Below, piece by piece: positions 21,991 to 31,780 of a DNA stretch of 64,000 nt. The stretch spans positions 36,131,229 to 36,195,228 of the forward strand of contig CM049314.1 in NCBI GenBank assembly GCA_026874595.1, in the 5' to 3' direction. Every line of letters begins with the position of its first letter. Within the stretch, counting starts at the first letter, position 1. The stretch comes from Sipunculus nudus (taxonomy: Eukaryota > Annelida > Sipuncula > Golfingiida > Sipunculidae). The notes below the pieces were generated by a model. That model was not told where the DNA came from and did no database searches. It saw only the letters and a program-made list of their open reading frames with translations. The position numbers and the translations under genes were made by a program.

Positions 21991-24564
21991 CTAAAATAGA
22001 GCTGGTGGAAATGGACTTAATTCATATTCAAGTGCACCTTCCAAAGACACATCTCCAGCCCTCGAAATCACAATCAGTCTCTGAAACAGCAATGAAGGGT
22101 CTATGGACTTGTCTGGTGCTACTTTGACAGCGGATGAGTCACCAAGTGCTTTTGCTTTGTCTTTCCTTTTAAAAGAGTAAGTAAATACTGGTTGCCCCAC
22201 AAGCTTATCGATCACTTTCTGTCCTACTCTTTGAAAGTCATCAACATCAACAGTTTCATGAGCTACTAAGCCTGTAACAATATTGCGCAAAGTACTGTCC
22301 TCTGAAAATGGGCTACATGACTCGAGTTTTGCCTTGATCTTTGACAAGTCTGACTGGTCTCTTTTTATCCTTACCTCTGACCCCTCTTTATGCTGCTCAC
22401 TTGTGGTGAACACATTATGAGTCAATTCCTGCAAAGCAGCATTGTATTCCGAACACACGGGTGCTGACATTGTCCATTGGGTACGCTGCTCTTCAGTTAC
22501 ACCACTGCCTCTTGTCAGACCTCCAGAAGATTTCAGTGACCTCATCAAAGTCTGCTCAATCACAAGATCTGCCCCAAGTCCAGCCCAAAATTGAACTGTT
22601 CTTCGAATTACATGGAATCCCTCCATGGACTTTCTGAATACTTCTGGGTGTCTAGATTCAAGGTCTTTCATCTCTTGCAGATATAGATATACTGACTTAA
22701 GATAATTATTATGACCTGCTGCTGCAAAGATAGGTAAACATTGCCCTAAAGCCCAGAGGTGTGTGGCCCAAGAACCTGTTCTATCTGCATATACAAGCAT
22801 TCTTACGGCTTTAATCATACCCATGTATGAAAGCCAAAGTTTGCTAGTCCGCGACCGTTCAGCAAGGCCACTCCTTTTCTCTTTGAGAATTCTGTCCACT
22901 TCCACCTTCTTCTCAGAGAGGACAGACTCAGCAGTCGTGTCTCCTGTTAACAATGAACTGTAGAGTTCATCACATTCAGTGACAATCACTGCAAAATCTG
23001 CATCTTGGTCCTTCAATTCAGTGACCAACATCCCATTTAAACACTTCTCGACCAACAGATGGCCCCTGAAACCACGTTGTACAGACTTTCCTGTCATGAT
23101 ATGTTTCACAGCATTCTCTCCATAAATCTCTTCAAAAACGTCGTGGAGACCAGACCCGGCCATGAGGGTGCCAATGGCGCCGAGCAAGTTCATTAGTGTA
23201 TGAAAGCTACCAAGCATTAACACGATTATTTTCAATGGGCTGTCCTTTGGTGAGTTGTGGATAATTTCAGAAGCCTTCCAGAAAAGGGGTTGATCAAACG
23301 TAACGGGTGGAACATTGTGCCTGTGCGCAAGACTGCTAATGTAGATAAGAGTGGACAAGATACAGGTTGGGTTCCCTGGATACATGTCAATCATAGGCAA
23401 GTAGTTAATAGAGGACTTGCCGGGGTGTTCCCGACCGCTGTGGATAACATGCATCATTCCTCCCCAGTTTGGGACTGGTTTACGGAAACACAGAGAGAGC
23501 TCCCAAAGGATGTCGACGGACGGTTCTGAGCCACAAAACTGTGGAAGAGATTGAAAGATTACATTGCGACGCGCGTAGTTCGAAAAGCGGTAATCTGTAA
23601 TGTCAATCCTTGCCATTTCTGTGACCTTTAGAACCGATGAACTTCTTCTAGGTATTACATGCGTGGTTTTCACTCCTGGCGTGGTGGCAGCAATCATACC
23701 CATGCCATGAAAGGTCCCTTTCCCATCGATGGATAAGAGATTGTGGTCAACGTTGTCTGCTGCAAACACAATCATATCCAGTATCGGTCCTAATACATCA
23801 TTCGAAACCACATCTGCAGCATTCTTCTGAAATCTTTGCACCTCAGAATATGAGGAGCAAAACCCCATGGTCGACAGATTGTCCACAAGAAATCTAGACT
23901 TGTACAGGTAGTGCAGCTGTGACGCCAGCCTAATTTGGAGTGTGGCTATTACAGCACGTGGACGAACAGCCTGTATAATTGATTGACCAATGGATGCTAC
24001 TTTCTGATGCTTGGCAGTCCCAACAAAGATCAGGTCTAACAATGAACGAAGGGACATCGGAAGAAAGTCAAGGGCATGACTCAAACTAAGACTTGTTGAC
24101 AGAGGATACTGATTAGTAACTGACGGAACAGTGGTCTTGATTTCACTTTTGATTAACCTAGCAGCAGCATCAATAATGGCATGTTTCTGACTCTCTTCAT
24201 CTCCACAACGAGCAGTTCTAAAATATTCGCGAAGTATTTTCGATGTATTTTCTCGCATAGTCACTATATCATGGAGCCCTTCACCCTCAGCTATGAAAAT
24301 TGAGTCGTCATAGTGCTCTTTCAGTTTTTCTTTAAAGTATTGATTCCCATATGGGACAGAGTCATCCTTTAGTAAATAGCCTTTCATTTTACTTACCAGA
24401 TCTGAAATTGTCAACTGTTCTTCATCATTCATTTCTAAATATTCACATGCTTTCAAAAATGCCTGCTGCTGGTCCTCATTTTTAGGTCGACCCGGTCTCT
24501 TTCTTTTTATCTCAGATAGTCTGAATTGCTCAGGGATGTCCCGTCCTGTTCGAAAGTTTGTACT
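21991..24564 (-). CDS. DDE-like transposase region of Academ-like protein, unit 1
   Basis: Open frame of 857 codons between the TGA at 24565-24567 and TAG at 21991-21993, with no convincing start, so it is the body of a longer protein. An AT-hook-like KRKRPGRPKNE lies near its beginning. Family motifs, numbered from codon 24456: FAADNVDH (231-238), DGKGTFHGMG (244-253), LPMIDMYPGNP with an invariant-looking Asp (353-363), TFDQPLF (386-392) and MLGSFHTLMNLLGAIG (414-429). These are candidates for the RNase-H-like catalytic core, but the exact DDE triad cannot be fixed by eye. Identical in unit 2. Confidence 0.72.
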   Translation of the reverse strand, partial: STNFRTGRDIPEQFRLSEIKRKRPGRPKNEDQQQAFLKACEYLEMNDEEQLTISDLVSKMKGYLLKDDSVPYGNQYFKEKLKEHYDDSIFIAEGEGLHDIVTMRENTSKILREYFRTARCGDEESQKHAIIDAAARLIKSEIKTTVPSVTNQYPLSTSLSLSHALDFLPMSLRSLLDLIFVGTAKHQKVASIGQSIIQAVRPRAVIATLQIRLASQLHYLYKSRFLVDNLSTMGFCSSYSEVQRFQKNAADVVSNDVLGPILDMIVFAADNVDHNLLSIDGKGTFHGMGMIAATTPGVKTTHVIPRRSSSVLKVTEMARIDITDYRFSNYARRNVIFQSLPQFCGSEPSVDILWELSLCFRKPVPNWGGMMHVIHSGREHPGKSSINYLPMIDMYPGNPTCILSTLIYISSLAHRHNVPPVTFDQPLFWKASEIIHNSPKDSPLKIIVLMLGSFHTLMNLLGAIGTLMAGSGLHDVFEEIYGENAVKHIMTGKSVQRGFRGHLLVEKCLNGMLVTELKDQDADFAVIVTECDELYSSLLTGDTTAESVLSEKKVEVDRILKEKRSGLAERSRTSKLWLSYMGMIKAVRMLVYADRTGSWATHLWALGQCLPIFAAAGHNNYLKSVYLYLQEMKDLESRHPEVFRKSMEGFHVIRRTVQFWAGLGADLVIEQTLMRSLKSSGGLTRGSGVTEEQRTQWTMSAPVCSEYNAALQELTHNVFTTSEQHKEGSEVRIKRDQSDLSKIKAKLESCSPFSEDSTLRNIVTGLVAHETVDVDDFQRVGQKVIDKLVGQPVFTYSFKRKDKAKALGDSSAVKVAPDKSIDPSLLFQRLIVISRAGDVSLEGALEYELSPFPPALF

Positions 24565-25071
24565 TCATTGATTGTGATAGATACAATCTGCAGCATGAAG
24601 ATCTTCACCGAAATACTGAATTCGGCCACGAACAGTAAATGCCCAATCATCTGCACGTTCTTCACAATGTCTTAGTACAGTCTGAGGGAAAGAACTAGTT
24701 TTCACTTCACTAACTGGCTCATCACGACCATGGTTACTCCTTACAATTTCCTGTCCACAGAACAAGCAGACTGTTTTATCATTATAGGGACCCAAGCTTA
24801 CACGTGCACTCCTCTTCTTTATTGGTGAATGTGATGGACCAGGGTTTAAGTCTCGTTTAACGGCTTTTGAATCCGTCCAATGCTTCCGACATTTCTTATG
24901 GACTCTTTGACCAGCTTTTGCAACAACGTCCGTCTGGCCACGCATTCGACTGTATTTATTGATTGTATCAGCACCTTTCTCAAAAAGAGTGCTGATCTCT
25001 CTGTCATCTTCATCACCTAATTCTTCTTTACAGATTGGACAGACTTCTGCTTCAGGATCACTTAAACTCAT
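24565..25071 (-). CDS. N-terminal zinc-finger region of Academ-like protein, premature TGA, unit 1
   Basis: Starts at ATG (MSLSDPEAEVC). First finger: CPIC with a later HKKC; second: CLFC with a later HAADCIYHNQ, where TGA replaces the Cys codon TGT found in unit 3. The ATG is only a few bases from the tandem junction, so this copy has lost its promoter. Two Cys-Cys/His-Cys modules fit the zinc-finger region reported for Academ proteins. Likely DNA-binding in the ancestor. Confidence 0.7.
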   Translation of the reverse strand: MSLSDPEAEVCPICKEELGDEDDREISTLFEKGADTINKYSRMRGQTDVVAKAGQRVHKKCRKHWTDSKAVKRDLNPGPSHSPIKKRSARVSLGPYNDKTVCLFCGQEIVRSNHGRDEPVSEVKTSSFPQTVLRHCEERADDWAFTVRGRIQYFGEDLHAADCIYHNQ

Positions 25072-25529
25072 GCTTAGGGTCCTAGTGGTTTGAAGTAACT
25101 GAATAATTACAGCCACCTAGTTCACCAAACAGTTTCAGGGTTAATTAATTTTATTCAAATAGCAAAACGCTCTTAAGAGGGAGTGTGTTACAGGGTGCAT
25201 ATAGCAGGGGACAGAATATGGGGTCGAATCCGGGTACGGCCCGATATTTTCCACTGAGCAAAATCTTTACGTAACATTATATTTGTGTGTGTGCTTTATT
25301 CATGCAGAGATGTACCCTTCAGTTGTGTTTTCCTCTATGCGTGGAAAGTATAACGTACTCATACTATGACTCCCTCAAGAAATATAACATCGGCACCACA
25401 ACAGGTATCTACCAATTGCCATTCCTATAGCTTCTAAAATTTTTAATTTGCGTCATCGAACTGATATTTTTCCGGCAGAGTCAAAATGTTGAAACTCAGT
25501 CTCAAATTCAGTTAACATGAATATACTAT

Positions 25530-25768
25530 CTATATTTTCTTCTCACAAATACCAAAGCAAGACATCGTATCCAATGATCTAAGCCAGTTGAACTCTGGGC
25601 CCATGTACATGTAGTATTTCATGCCGAACAATGGTCGAATTTGGGACCCATCAGAAAACCAGTTGGTAAACGAGAATCGTTTGCCTGTTGAGGCCCACAC
25701 CCACTCAGATCTCTCTCTTCGCTCGCCGCTAGTCCAGAAACATGGCAAAGTAGTTGGATGTTTCAGCT
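25530..25768 (-). CDS. Gene C terminal CTLD exon, middle copy (unit 2)
   Basis: Identical to the unit 3 exon, open, with the acceptor intact. It could act as an alternative last exon if the transcript read through unit 3. Confidence 0.65.
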
Positions 25769-25850
25769 CTAAAGTAAAAGTAAAAAATGTATGCAACAAG
25801 GTATCTATCTGGCACCAGGCTGATTATCACTCTCAATGTATATATATATT

Positions 25851-26966
25851 GCACTGGTTCTGGAAGGTTCAGGATTACACATATCCAAAGATATTCTGCT
25901 GATAGGTGCATACATACCACCAGAAGGGTCACCTTTCTATGAAAATAAAGATGAGCATAATGGGATTATGTTATTGGAAAATGTTATGACTGAACTCTTG
26001 TCAAAATATGGAGATTTGTATATAATACTTATGGGGGATCTAAATGCAAGAATGGGTAATATGACTGATTTTATTGGCCTTACTGATGCATATCCAAAAG
26101 ATGATTTAAATATGAAAAGAAATTCTAGAGACAAAAAAGTTAACAAATTTGGTTTCACTTTACAACAATTATGCTGTGCTTTTGGAATTCATATTGTAAA
26201 TGGAAGATTCAATACTGATTCAGAAGGTGAATATACTTGCATTACACACTCAGGGCAGAGTGTAGTTGATTACATAATTTTGAGCTCAGAATTATTTGAA
26301 AGTGTGTATTCCTTTTCTGTACTAACTATGGATTTGTCAGACCATTTTCCTTTAAAGCGTATTATGAAGATGAAATCAGGATTCAAGCAAATGCATAGGA
26401 AAATTGAAATTTCACCTTGGATCAAATTTAGATTAAAATCAAAAGACTTAAATACTATTAAATGCACATTTAAAAAACATGAATGTGTCAGTCTTATTCA
26501 AAATTTTAAAAACATAGCTGACATGGATGTAAATAAAGCAGTGTTACACTTAAAAATGTTAATTCACAAAATTACAGAAGAAGTAAGAAGCTATGACAAA
26601 TCTAAAATAGCACAACCGAGTTGGTGGGATGAAGATTGTTGCATAGCAAAAACAGTAAAGATGACTGCTCTTACTAAGTATAGAAAAACAGGGGAACCAA
26701 ATGATTTGACAGACTATAAAAGTAAAAAACAAGCATGTAAAAGCTTATGTAGTATTAAAAAGGAAAATCATAAAGATAACACATTCAACAAAACTGTTCA
26801 AAGTAAAAACATCAATGATATTTGGAAATATGTACGGAATTATAAAAGACCTAAGAAAATATCAAACATAGAACCAAATCAGTGGTATTACTATTTTGAA
26901 AATCTTCTTAACAATTGTAAAAATGAGATAAATGATGATATAAGAGTAGGTGTTAAAGATCTATAG
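25851..26966 (+). CDS. LINE endonuclease fragment, unit 2
   Basis: As in unit 1 except Arg for Cys just after LSDHFPLK. Same terminal TAG and frameshift. Confidence 0.8.
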   Translation, partial: ALVLEGSGLHISKDILLIGAYIPPEGSPFYENKDEHNGIMLLENVMTELLSKYGDLYIILMGDLNARMGNMTDFIGLTDAYPKDDLNMKRNSRDKKVNKFGFTLQQLCCAFGIHIVNGRFNTDSEGEYTCITHSGQSVVDYIILSSELFESVYSFSVLTMDLSDHFPLKRIMKMKSGFKQMHRKIEISPWIKFRLKSKDLNTIKCTFKKHECVSLIQNFKNIADMDVNKAVLHLKMLIHKITEEVRSYDKSKIAQPSWWDEDCCIAKTVKMTALTKYRKTGEPNDLTDYKSKKQACKSLCSIKKENHKDNTFNKTVQSKNINDIWKYVRNYKRPKKISNIEPNQWYYYFENLLNNCKNEINDDIRVGVKDL

Positions 26967-27397
26967 AAAGAAGTTATGATGGAAAATATGAGTGTGAGCT
27001 CCTAAATTCATGCATAACTGACAAGGAAATAAAAGATGCCATTGATCAAATGCAAACAGGAAAGTCACCTGGGCCAGATGGAATATCTATAGACATAATC
27101 AAAGACAGTCTGTTTTACTTACTTCCTTTATTGGTTACATTATTGAATAGTATTTTTCAGTCAGGAATATTTCCAGATGATTGGGGAAGAGCCATAATAT
27201 TATCGTTACACAAAAAAGGTTCAGTAAATCAGCTGGAAAATTACAGGGGCATTTCCTTATTAAATGTTTTAGGTAAAATATTCACTAAAGTCCTAAACAA
27301 CAGGTTAATTGAATATGTTGAAAGACAAAATATTTTATCACAGGCACAAGCAGGATATAGAAAGGAATACAGCACAATAGATCATGCTTTTGTATAA
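26963..27397 (+). CDS. LINE reverse transcriptase N-terminal part, unit 2
   Basis: Identical protein to unit 1. Stops at the same TAA (27395-27397). Confidence 0.82.
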   Translation: MERSYDGKYECELLNSCITDKEIKDAIDQMQTGKSPGPDGISIDIIKDSLFYLLPLLVTLLNSIFQSGIFPDDWGRAIILSLHKKGSVNQLENYRGISLLNVLGKIFTKVLNNRLIEYVERQNILSQAQAGYRKEYSTIDHAFV

Positions 27398-28909
27398 CAA
27401 GCTTTGGTCCATAAATATTTATGCAAACGAAAGGGGAGGTTCTATTGTATATTTGTGGATTTTTGCAAAGCTTTTGACTCTGTACAACACGATATACTAT
27501 GGTATACACTACTTAAACAAAACATAAATGGTAAAATACTTAAAATTATCAGATCAATGTACTCCAAAATGCAATCTTGTATCATAACAGACAAAGGGAC
27601 TACAAGTTATTTCAAATGTTCCATTGGTACAAGACAGGGCTGTATGATGAGTCCTTTACTTTTTTCTCTATTTATTGATGAATATTTTAAAAATTTAAAT
27701 ACTTCTGATTGTAAAGGAATTTTTATTGATGAAGATTTACCTAATATTATGACCTTGATGTTTGCTGATGACATTGTTAACTTTGGCGATACAGTTGGCA
27801 GACTACAAAAGCAAATTTATCATCTGCAAGATTTTTGTAAAAAATTTGGAATGAAAATTAATATGGACAAAACAAAAATTATGGTTTTCAGAAGAGGAGG
27901 TAAATTACGGGAAAATGAAAAATGGCACTTGTACAACAGAAAAATAGATATAGTCTCTCATTATAAATATCTCGGAATTATTTTTACATCCAAATTAACA
28001 TGGACAAGAGCACATCAACAGCAAACAATGCAGGCTAATAAAGCTGTGAGTGTTATCAAGAACTCAAATAAAAAGTATGTAAATTTAACAGTTATACAAC
28101 TTTTTAAATTATTTGATAGCATGGTTGCCCCAATCCTTATGTATGGGTGTGAGATTTGGGGCCATTCTAAAATTGAAACAGTTGAAAGAGTTCACCATAA
28201 ATTTTGGAAGTATGTGTTATGTCTAGGTGAACATTCTCCAAATGCATCCGTTTTGGGCGACTGTGGAAGACTGCCACTTTTTGTTACATACTCAGTTCGT
28301 TGTATTAAATACTGGTTGAAAATTGTTCGTATGGATGATCATAGATATCCAAAGCACCTGTATCAGTTTTTATTGAAGTCAGATAATAATGGAAAAATTA
28401 ATTGGGTCACTCACATCAGGACTTTACTATTTCAAGCCGGTTTTGGATATGTGTGGCTGGTACAATCTATAGGAGACATAACCATTTTTATTACTCAATT
28501 TAAACAAAGAATAAAAGACATGGCACTCCAAAATTGGCAAAATGACGTTCGCTCTTGTGATAAATTATACTTCTATGGAATCTTTAAGTCATTGTTAACT
28601 GTTGAAAAATATTTATCATGTGTACAAAATAAAAAACATTTTAAGGCACTCGCTCAATTAAGATGTTGCAACCACAGACTAGCTATAGAATCAGGGAGAC
28701 ACAAAGGATTAGACAGAGAGGAAAGAATATGTATATACTGTTATCGACATGGTTACAATATTTTGGAAGGCGAGAGTCATTTTTTGTTAGAATGTCCTTT
28801 ATACAATGACTTACGTCTGTTATATTTAAGAAGAGATCTGGTACAACCACATGAATATAACTTGAAAAGAATACTCAATTTGGAAAATCCATCAGAAATT
28901 TCAAATTAA
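27398..28909 (+). CDS. LINE reverse transcriptase core, unit 2
   Basis: Differs from unit 1 only at HHKFW (Cys in unit 1). Trp occurs at this position in both units 2 and 3; which is ancestral is not known. Confidence 0.85.
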   Translation, partial: QALVHKYLCKRKGRFYCIFVDFCKAFDSVQHDILWYTLLKQNINGKILKIIRSMYSKMQSCIITDKGTTSYFKCSIGTRQGCMMSPLLFSLFIDEYFKNLNTSDCKGIFIDEDLPNIMTLMFADDIVNFGDTVGRLQKQIYHLQDFCKKFGMKINMDKTKIMVFRRGGKLRENEKWHLYNRKIDIVSHYKYLGIIFTSKLTWTRAHQQQTMQANKAVSVIKNSNKKYVNLTVIQLFKLFDSMVAPILMYGCEIWGHSKIETVERVHHKFWKYVLCLGEHSPNASVLGDCGRLPLFVTYSVRCIKYWLKIVRMDDHRYPKHLYQFLLKSDNNGKINWVTHIRTLLFQAGFGYVWLVQSIGDITIFITQFKQRIKDMALQNWQNDVRSCDKLYFYGIFKSLLTVEKYLSCVQNKKHFKALAQLRCCNHRLAIESGRHKGLDREERICIYCYRHGYNILEGESHFLLECPLYNDLRLLYLRRDLVQPHEYNLKRILNLENPSEISN

Positions 28910-30455
28910 GCAGCTTATGTTTATAAAGGTTTTGTTAAGAGACAGAAAATGTTAGAAAATTAATATTTATAGCACCACTTTATGGCATGTTACATAAGTT
29001 TTGCATTCATGTTTTATGTTCATCTAGAGATGAACAAATATGTATTGTTAATTTATTTCTATTTGTACTTCAAATGCATAACTATGGTTATGATTCAGTT
29101 TGTATTGTAAAATGAAATATTGGTGTTTGTAAATGGAACTTTGGGCCTGAGGCCTTTATTCCTGAATAAACTATTTCTTTCTTCTTCTTCTATATATATA
29201 TTCATTTTCTTTGCAGAGAGAGCTCCAGTGTGCAGTAGCATATGTACACAACTTATTGTCTCAGATTTTAAAGATAAACCGAAAACGCGTCTGGACACTT
29301 GTTACCATTATGTTCACACACCTTGTGCTTTGTCATTCTCAAATAATAAGCAGTGATCATCAAGCACAAGCATCCCAATGCTTTTATTTTTTCTTAAGAT
29401 TCTTTCTTCTGTGGATCCCTATAATTTTGCTTAATATAGACACATGTCGCTTTACATGCTGGTAGCGATACTTTTGCCACGGTTAAACACTTGCGGGAAT
29501 TTTTACAAGCCACACCATAAGGGTTTCAGTGTTGTTAAACAGCAATATCTTTAAGGCCGATACTGTCACCTTGCGACGAATGATGTTACTAATTCTTAGG
29601 TCTGGGACCGTCATGCTATTCTAGCTTTAGCATGAACCAACACAGAAGTTACTGTCTCACGTCTATCGTGGCAAGGGATGGTCTTATTTTACAACATTTT
29701 ATATGCAAACTTAATCACCAGTGGCCTGGCAGGTATACAATGTTAATACTGCCCTAACCGGTTCAGCCTCAGAAATCCCTTGTCCATTTAAAATACAATA
29801 ACCACGAAATAATATGAACAACATGGATATGTACACTCAAATTGCACACAAATTATAGCTGGTGTTTCCATTGCCTAACAACTAGGCATGTGTTCAATCT
29901 TGCAGAAAGCTGAATCCCGGTCACTGGAGCTAAATAGAAAGAAAACTGTATTGCGCATGATAGTCAGATCAATGTCTGATTTTACCTTAAAAAAATTGCA
30001 ACAAAGGGTTTTTTGATTTCATATTGTTTATTTGGTCATAAAGATCTCAAGAAAAAAAGTCTCCCAAAATCGGAGCCCGGGAAAGGGGTGAGATTACATA
30101 ATTTCAAGATGGCGGTCGACAAGAATTTTACTCGTCTATAACTCCTTAATGCTTCATTTTAACTCCCATAAATGTATTACAGACAGATAGAAACATGATA
30201 CCAAAGAACCAAATAAGCATAAAAAAGTTCTGTATGACGTCATCATGACGTCAAGTTGATGTCATGACGTCATTAACAACCACTTTTACATCTAAAGCAA
30301 TTCGACTTCGTAAATTTGTCAGTAATATATTAGAAAAAAAAACTACATAACTAGGTCTTTCAACAGAATGACACCAGGTTGACATCAAGTTGACTTAATG
30401 TGTCGTCATTGCACGGGGCTAGGCAGGCTACATTGTACATTTCAATGTACCATGT

Positions 30456-30836
30456 TCAAACATCAGATTCAGAGTCATCGTTTTCGTCTTGGTCTTTGTC
30501 AGAATCTACAAGATCAGATTGGTTGAACGGGTTTTCACAAGACAAAGTCTGACACTGTCCACATGCAGATGTACAAGGTAAGCCATATACCTGACATGTG
30601 CAGCGTCGTGAGGTACATCCAGCTGTGCAATTGCAATGAACAACCTTCAGCAGGCTATCCGGCGCTGGAGATTTCGCAGTCATAATTGGACGGAATTGGC
30701 TATTTTCATATTGCCAACCCCACTGTGTAGCATCAAGATCACTCTCTTTGCCGAGCCATGTCATTATCTGGTAATAACATCTAAGAGAATGGTACGTAGT
30801 GGCTGATGGAGTAGGGGGGAGCCTTTCTGGGGCCAC
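30456..30836 (-). CDS. Academ CXC C-terminal segment, unit 2
   Basis: Identical to unit 1, behind the same one-base shift. Confidence 0.72.
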   Translation of the reverse strand: MAPERLPPTPSATTYHSLRCYYQIMTWLGKESDLDATQWGWQYENSQFRPIMTAKSPAPDSLLKVVHCNCTAGCTSRRCTCQVYGLPCTSACGQCQTLSCENPFNQSDLVDSDKDQDENDDSESDV

Positions 30837-31780
30837 AAACTTGTGGCAGAAACAACCTTCCTTTTCAATACACGTTGCCTCAAACCAACCAATTCATCAG
30901 ATGCTTTTCCTCCAAACAGCAAAGCCATGGCTTTATGCCCAGCCTGTTCAATTTTCTCACAGGTCTCACCAGGGTTGGTAAAGCAAACTGCACATGATTT
31001 CATATCTTTCTCACCCTTAACCAACCTCTGGAAAAGTGGCTTTTTCCCAACACCAAATATTCGCGAAGTCGTATCACATCCTGTAAAGCTGTGCGCGAAT
31101 AGCAAGTGAGTACACAGTGGTTCCCCTAACAAGACTTTGAGTTTGTTAATGTTGTACACATGAATGGTGTCCTTGGATTTCTTGTCAGAGCGAAAGAACA
31201 AGCTCTTATTATCTGGATTCATGAAACACAGGAGAAGCACCAACAAATCTGTGTCCTCTCCAATAAGAGTGAAGGACCCATAGGTAGAAGCTGCAATGGC
31301 AGCTTGAACAATTTCCGTATCAGCGTCGCCCTCACAGTTCACAACATCGCACCCATTTTTCCTCAGCTTGGCACTTATGACATTTATCAGTGCTTGTTTG
31401 TTGCTTCCCCTTCCTAGAAAGTTGTCTTTTTTCCCCATAAATTTTGTTTCTGGAGTAACACTGACTAATGGTTGCGATTTTTGTTGACGCCTCTCATGGC
31501 AACAATCCTTGATTGACGGTACATTATCTTTGTATCCGTCAAACACCACAGTAGTTTTTCCATAGTTCTTAAGGGCGAAGTCTACATATGAATCAGCGAT
31601 GGTGCCATAGGTATTGCCTTTAGTCCATGAGACCCGATGAATGACAGATCCACCATCTAAAACATAATTGTCAGTCTTAGGGATTTCAGTTGTAACAGCT
31701 TTGCCAGGCTGCCCTTTCGCATATTCGTCAATAGCTCTGGCCAGTTGCGGTTTCTCTGGCTTTCTGAGGACATACTTTGC
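30764..31780 (-). CDS. Academ XPG-like nuclease segment, unit 2
   Basis: Identical to unit 1, preceded by the same TAG at 31781-31783. Confidence 0.75.
   Translation of the reverse strand, partial: AKYVLRKPEKPQLARAIDEYAKGQPGKAVTTEIPKTDNYVLDGGSVIHRVSWTKGNTYGTIADSYVDFALKNYGKTTVVFDGYKDNVPSIKDCCHERRQQKSQPLVSVTPETKFMGKKDNFLGRGSNKQALINVISAKLRKNGCDVVNCEGDADTEIVQAAIAASTYGSFTLIGEDTDLLVLLLCFMNPDNKSLFFRSDKKSKDTIHVYNINKLKVLLGEPLCTHLLFAHSFTGCDTTSRIFGVGKKPLFQRLVKGEKDMKSCAVCFTNPGETCEKIEQAGHKAMALLFGGKASDELVGLRQRVLKRKVVSATSLWPQKGSPLLHQPLRTILLDVITR

Larger units (their letters stand above)
15289..25078. repeat. Tandem unit 1 (9,790 bp)
   Basis: First of three near-identical direct repeats. Its left edge follows unique DNA (CACAACTTT) and starts within GGGTCCTAGTGG. 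Its right edge, ATGCTTAGG, joins the next unit with 2-3 bases of shared G. Contents: SINE-like fragment, gene C terminal exon, LINE, intron remnant, 5'-deleted Academ element. Unit-1-only bases lie at 15853-15854, 16568, 16924, 18417, 19642 and 19983. Confidence 0.95.
20175..25078 (-). mobile_element. Academ-like DNA transposon, 5' end deleted, unit 1
   Basis: Carries the left terminal inverted repeat (20175-~20485) and nearly all of the transposase gene. It is cut three codons after the ATG at the tandem junction, so it lacks the right inverted repeat and promoter. A nuclease of the XPG/FEN1 type joined to a transposase and zinc fingers is the reported hallmark of Academ; family assignment is from that architecture, not from a database match. 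Confidence 0.68.
25851..29190 (+). mobile_element. 5'-truncated LINE, unit 2
   Basis: Same ends and 12-bp TA-type flanks as in unit 1. Differs by three substitutions: 26358 C, 26714 C, 28207 G. Confidence 0.85.

Noticed and set aside
21991-24456. Start of the transposase at codon 24456
   Set aside because: That codon is TTG, and family sequence continues upstream in frame; it is an internal position of a longer broken gene.
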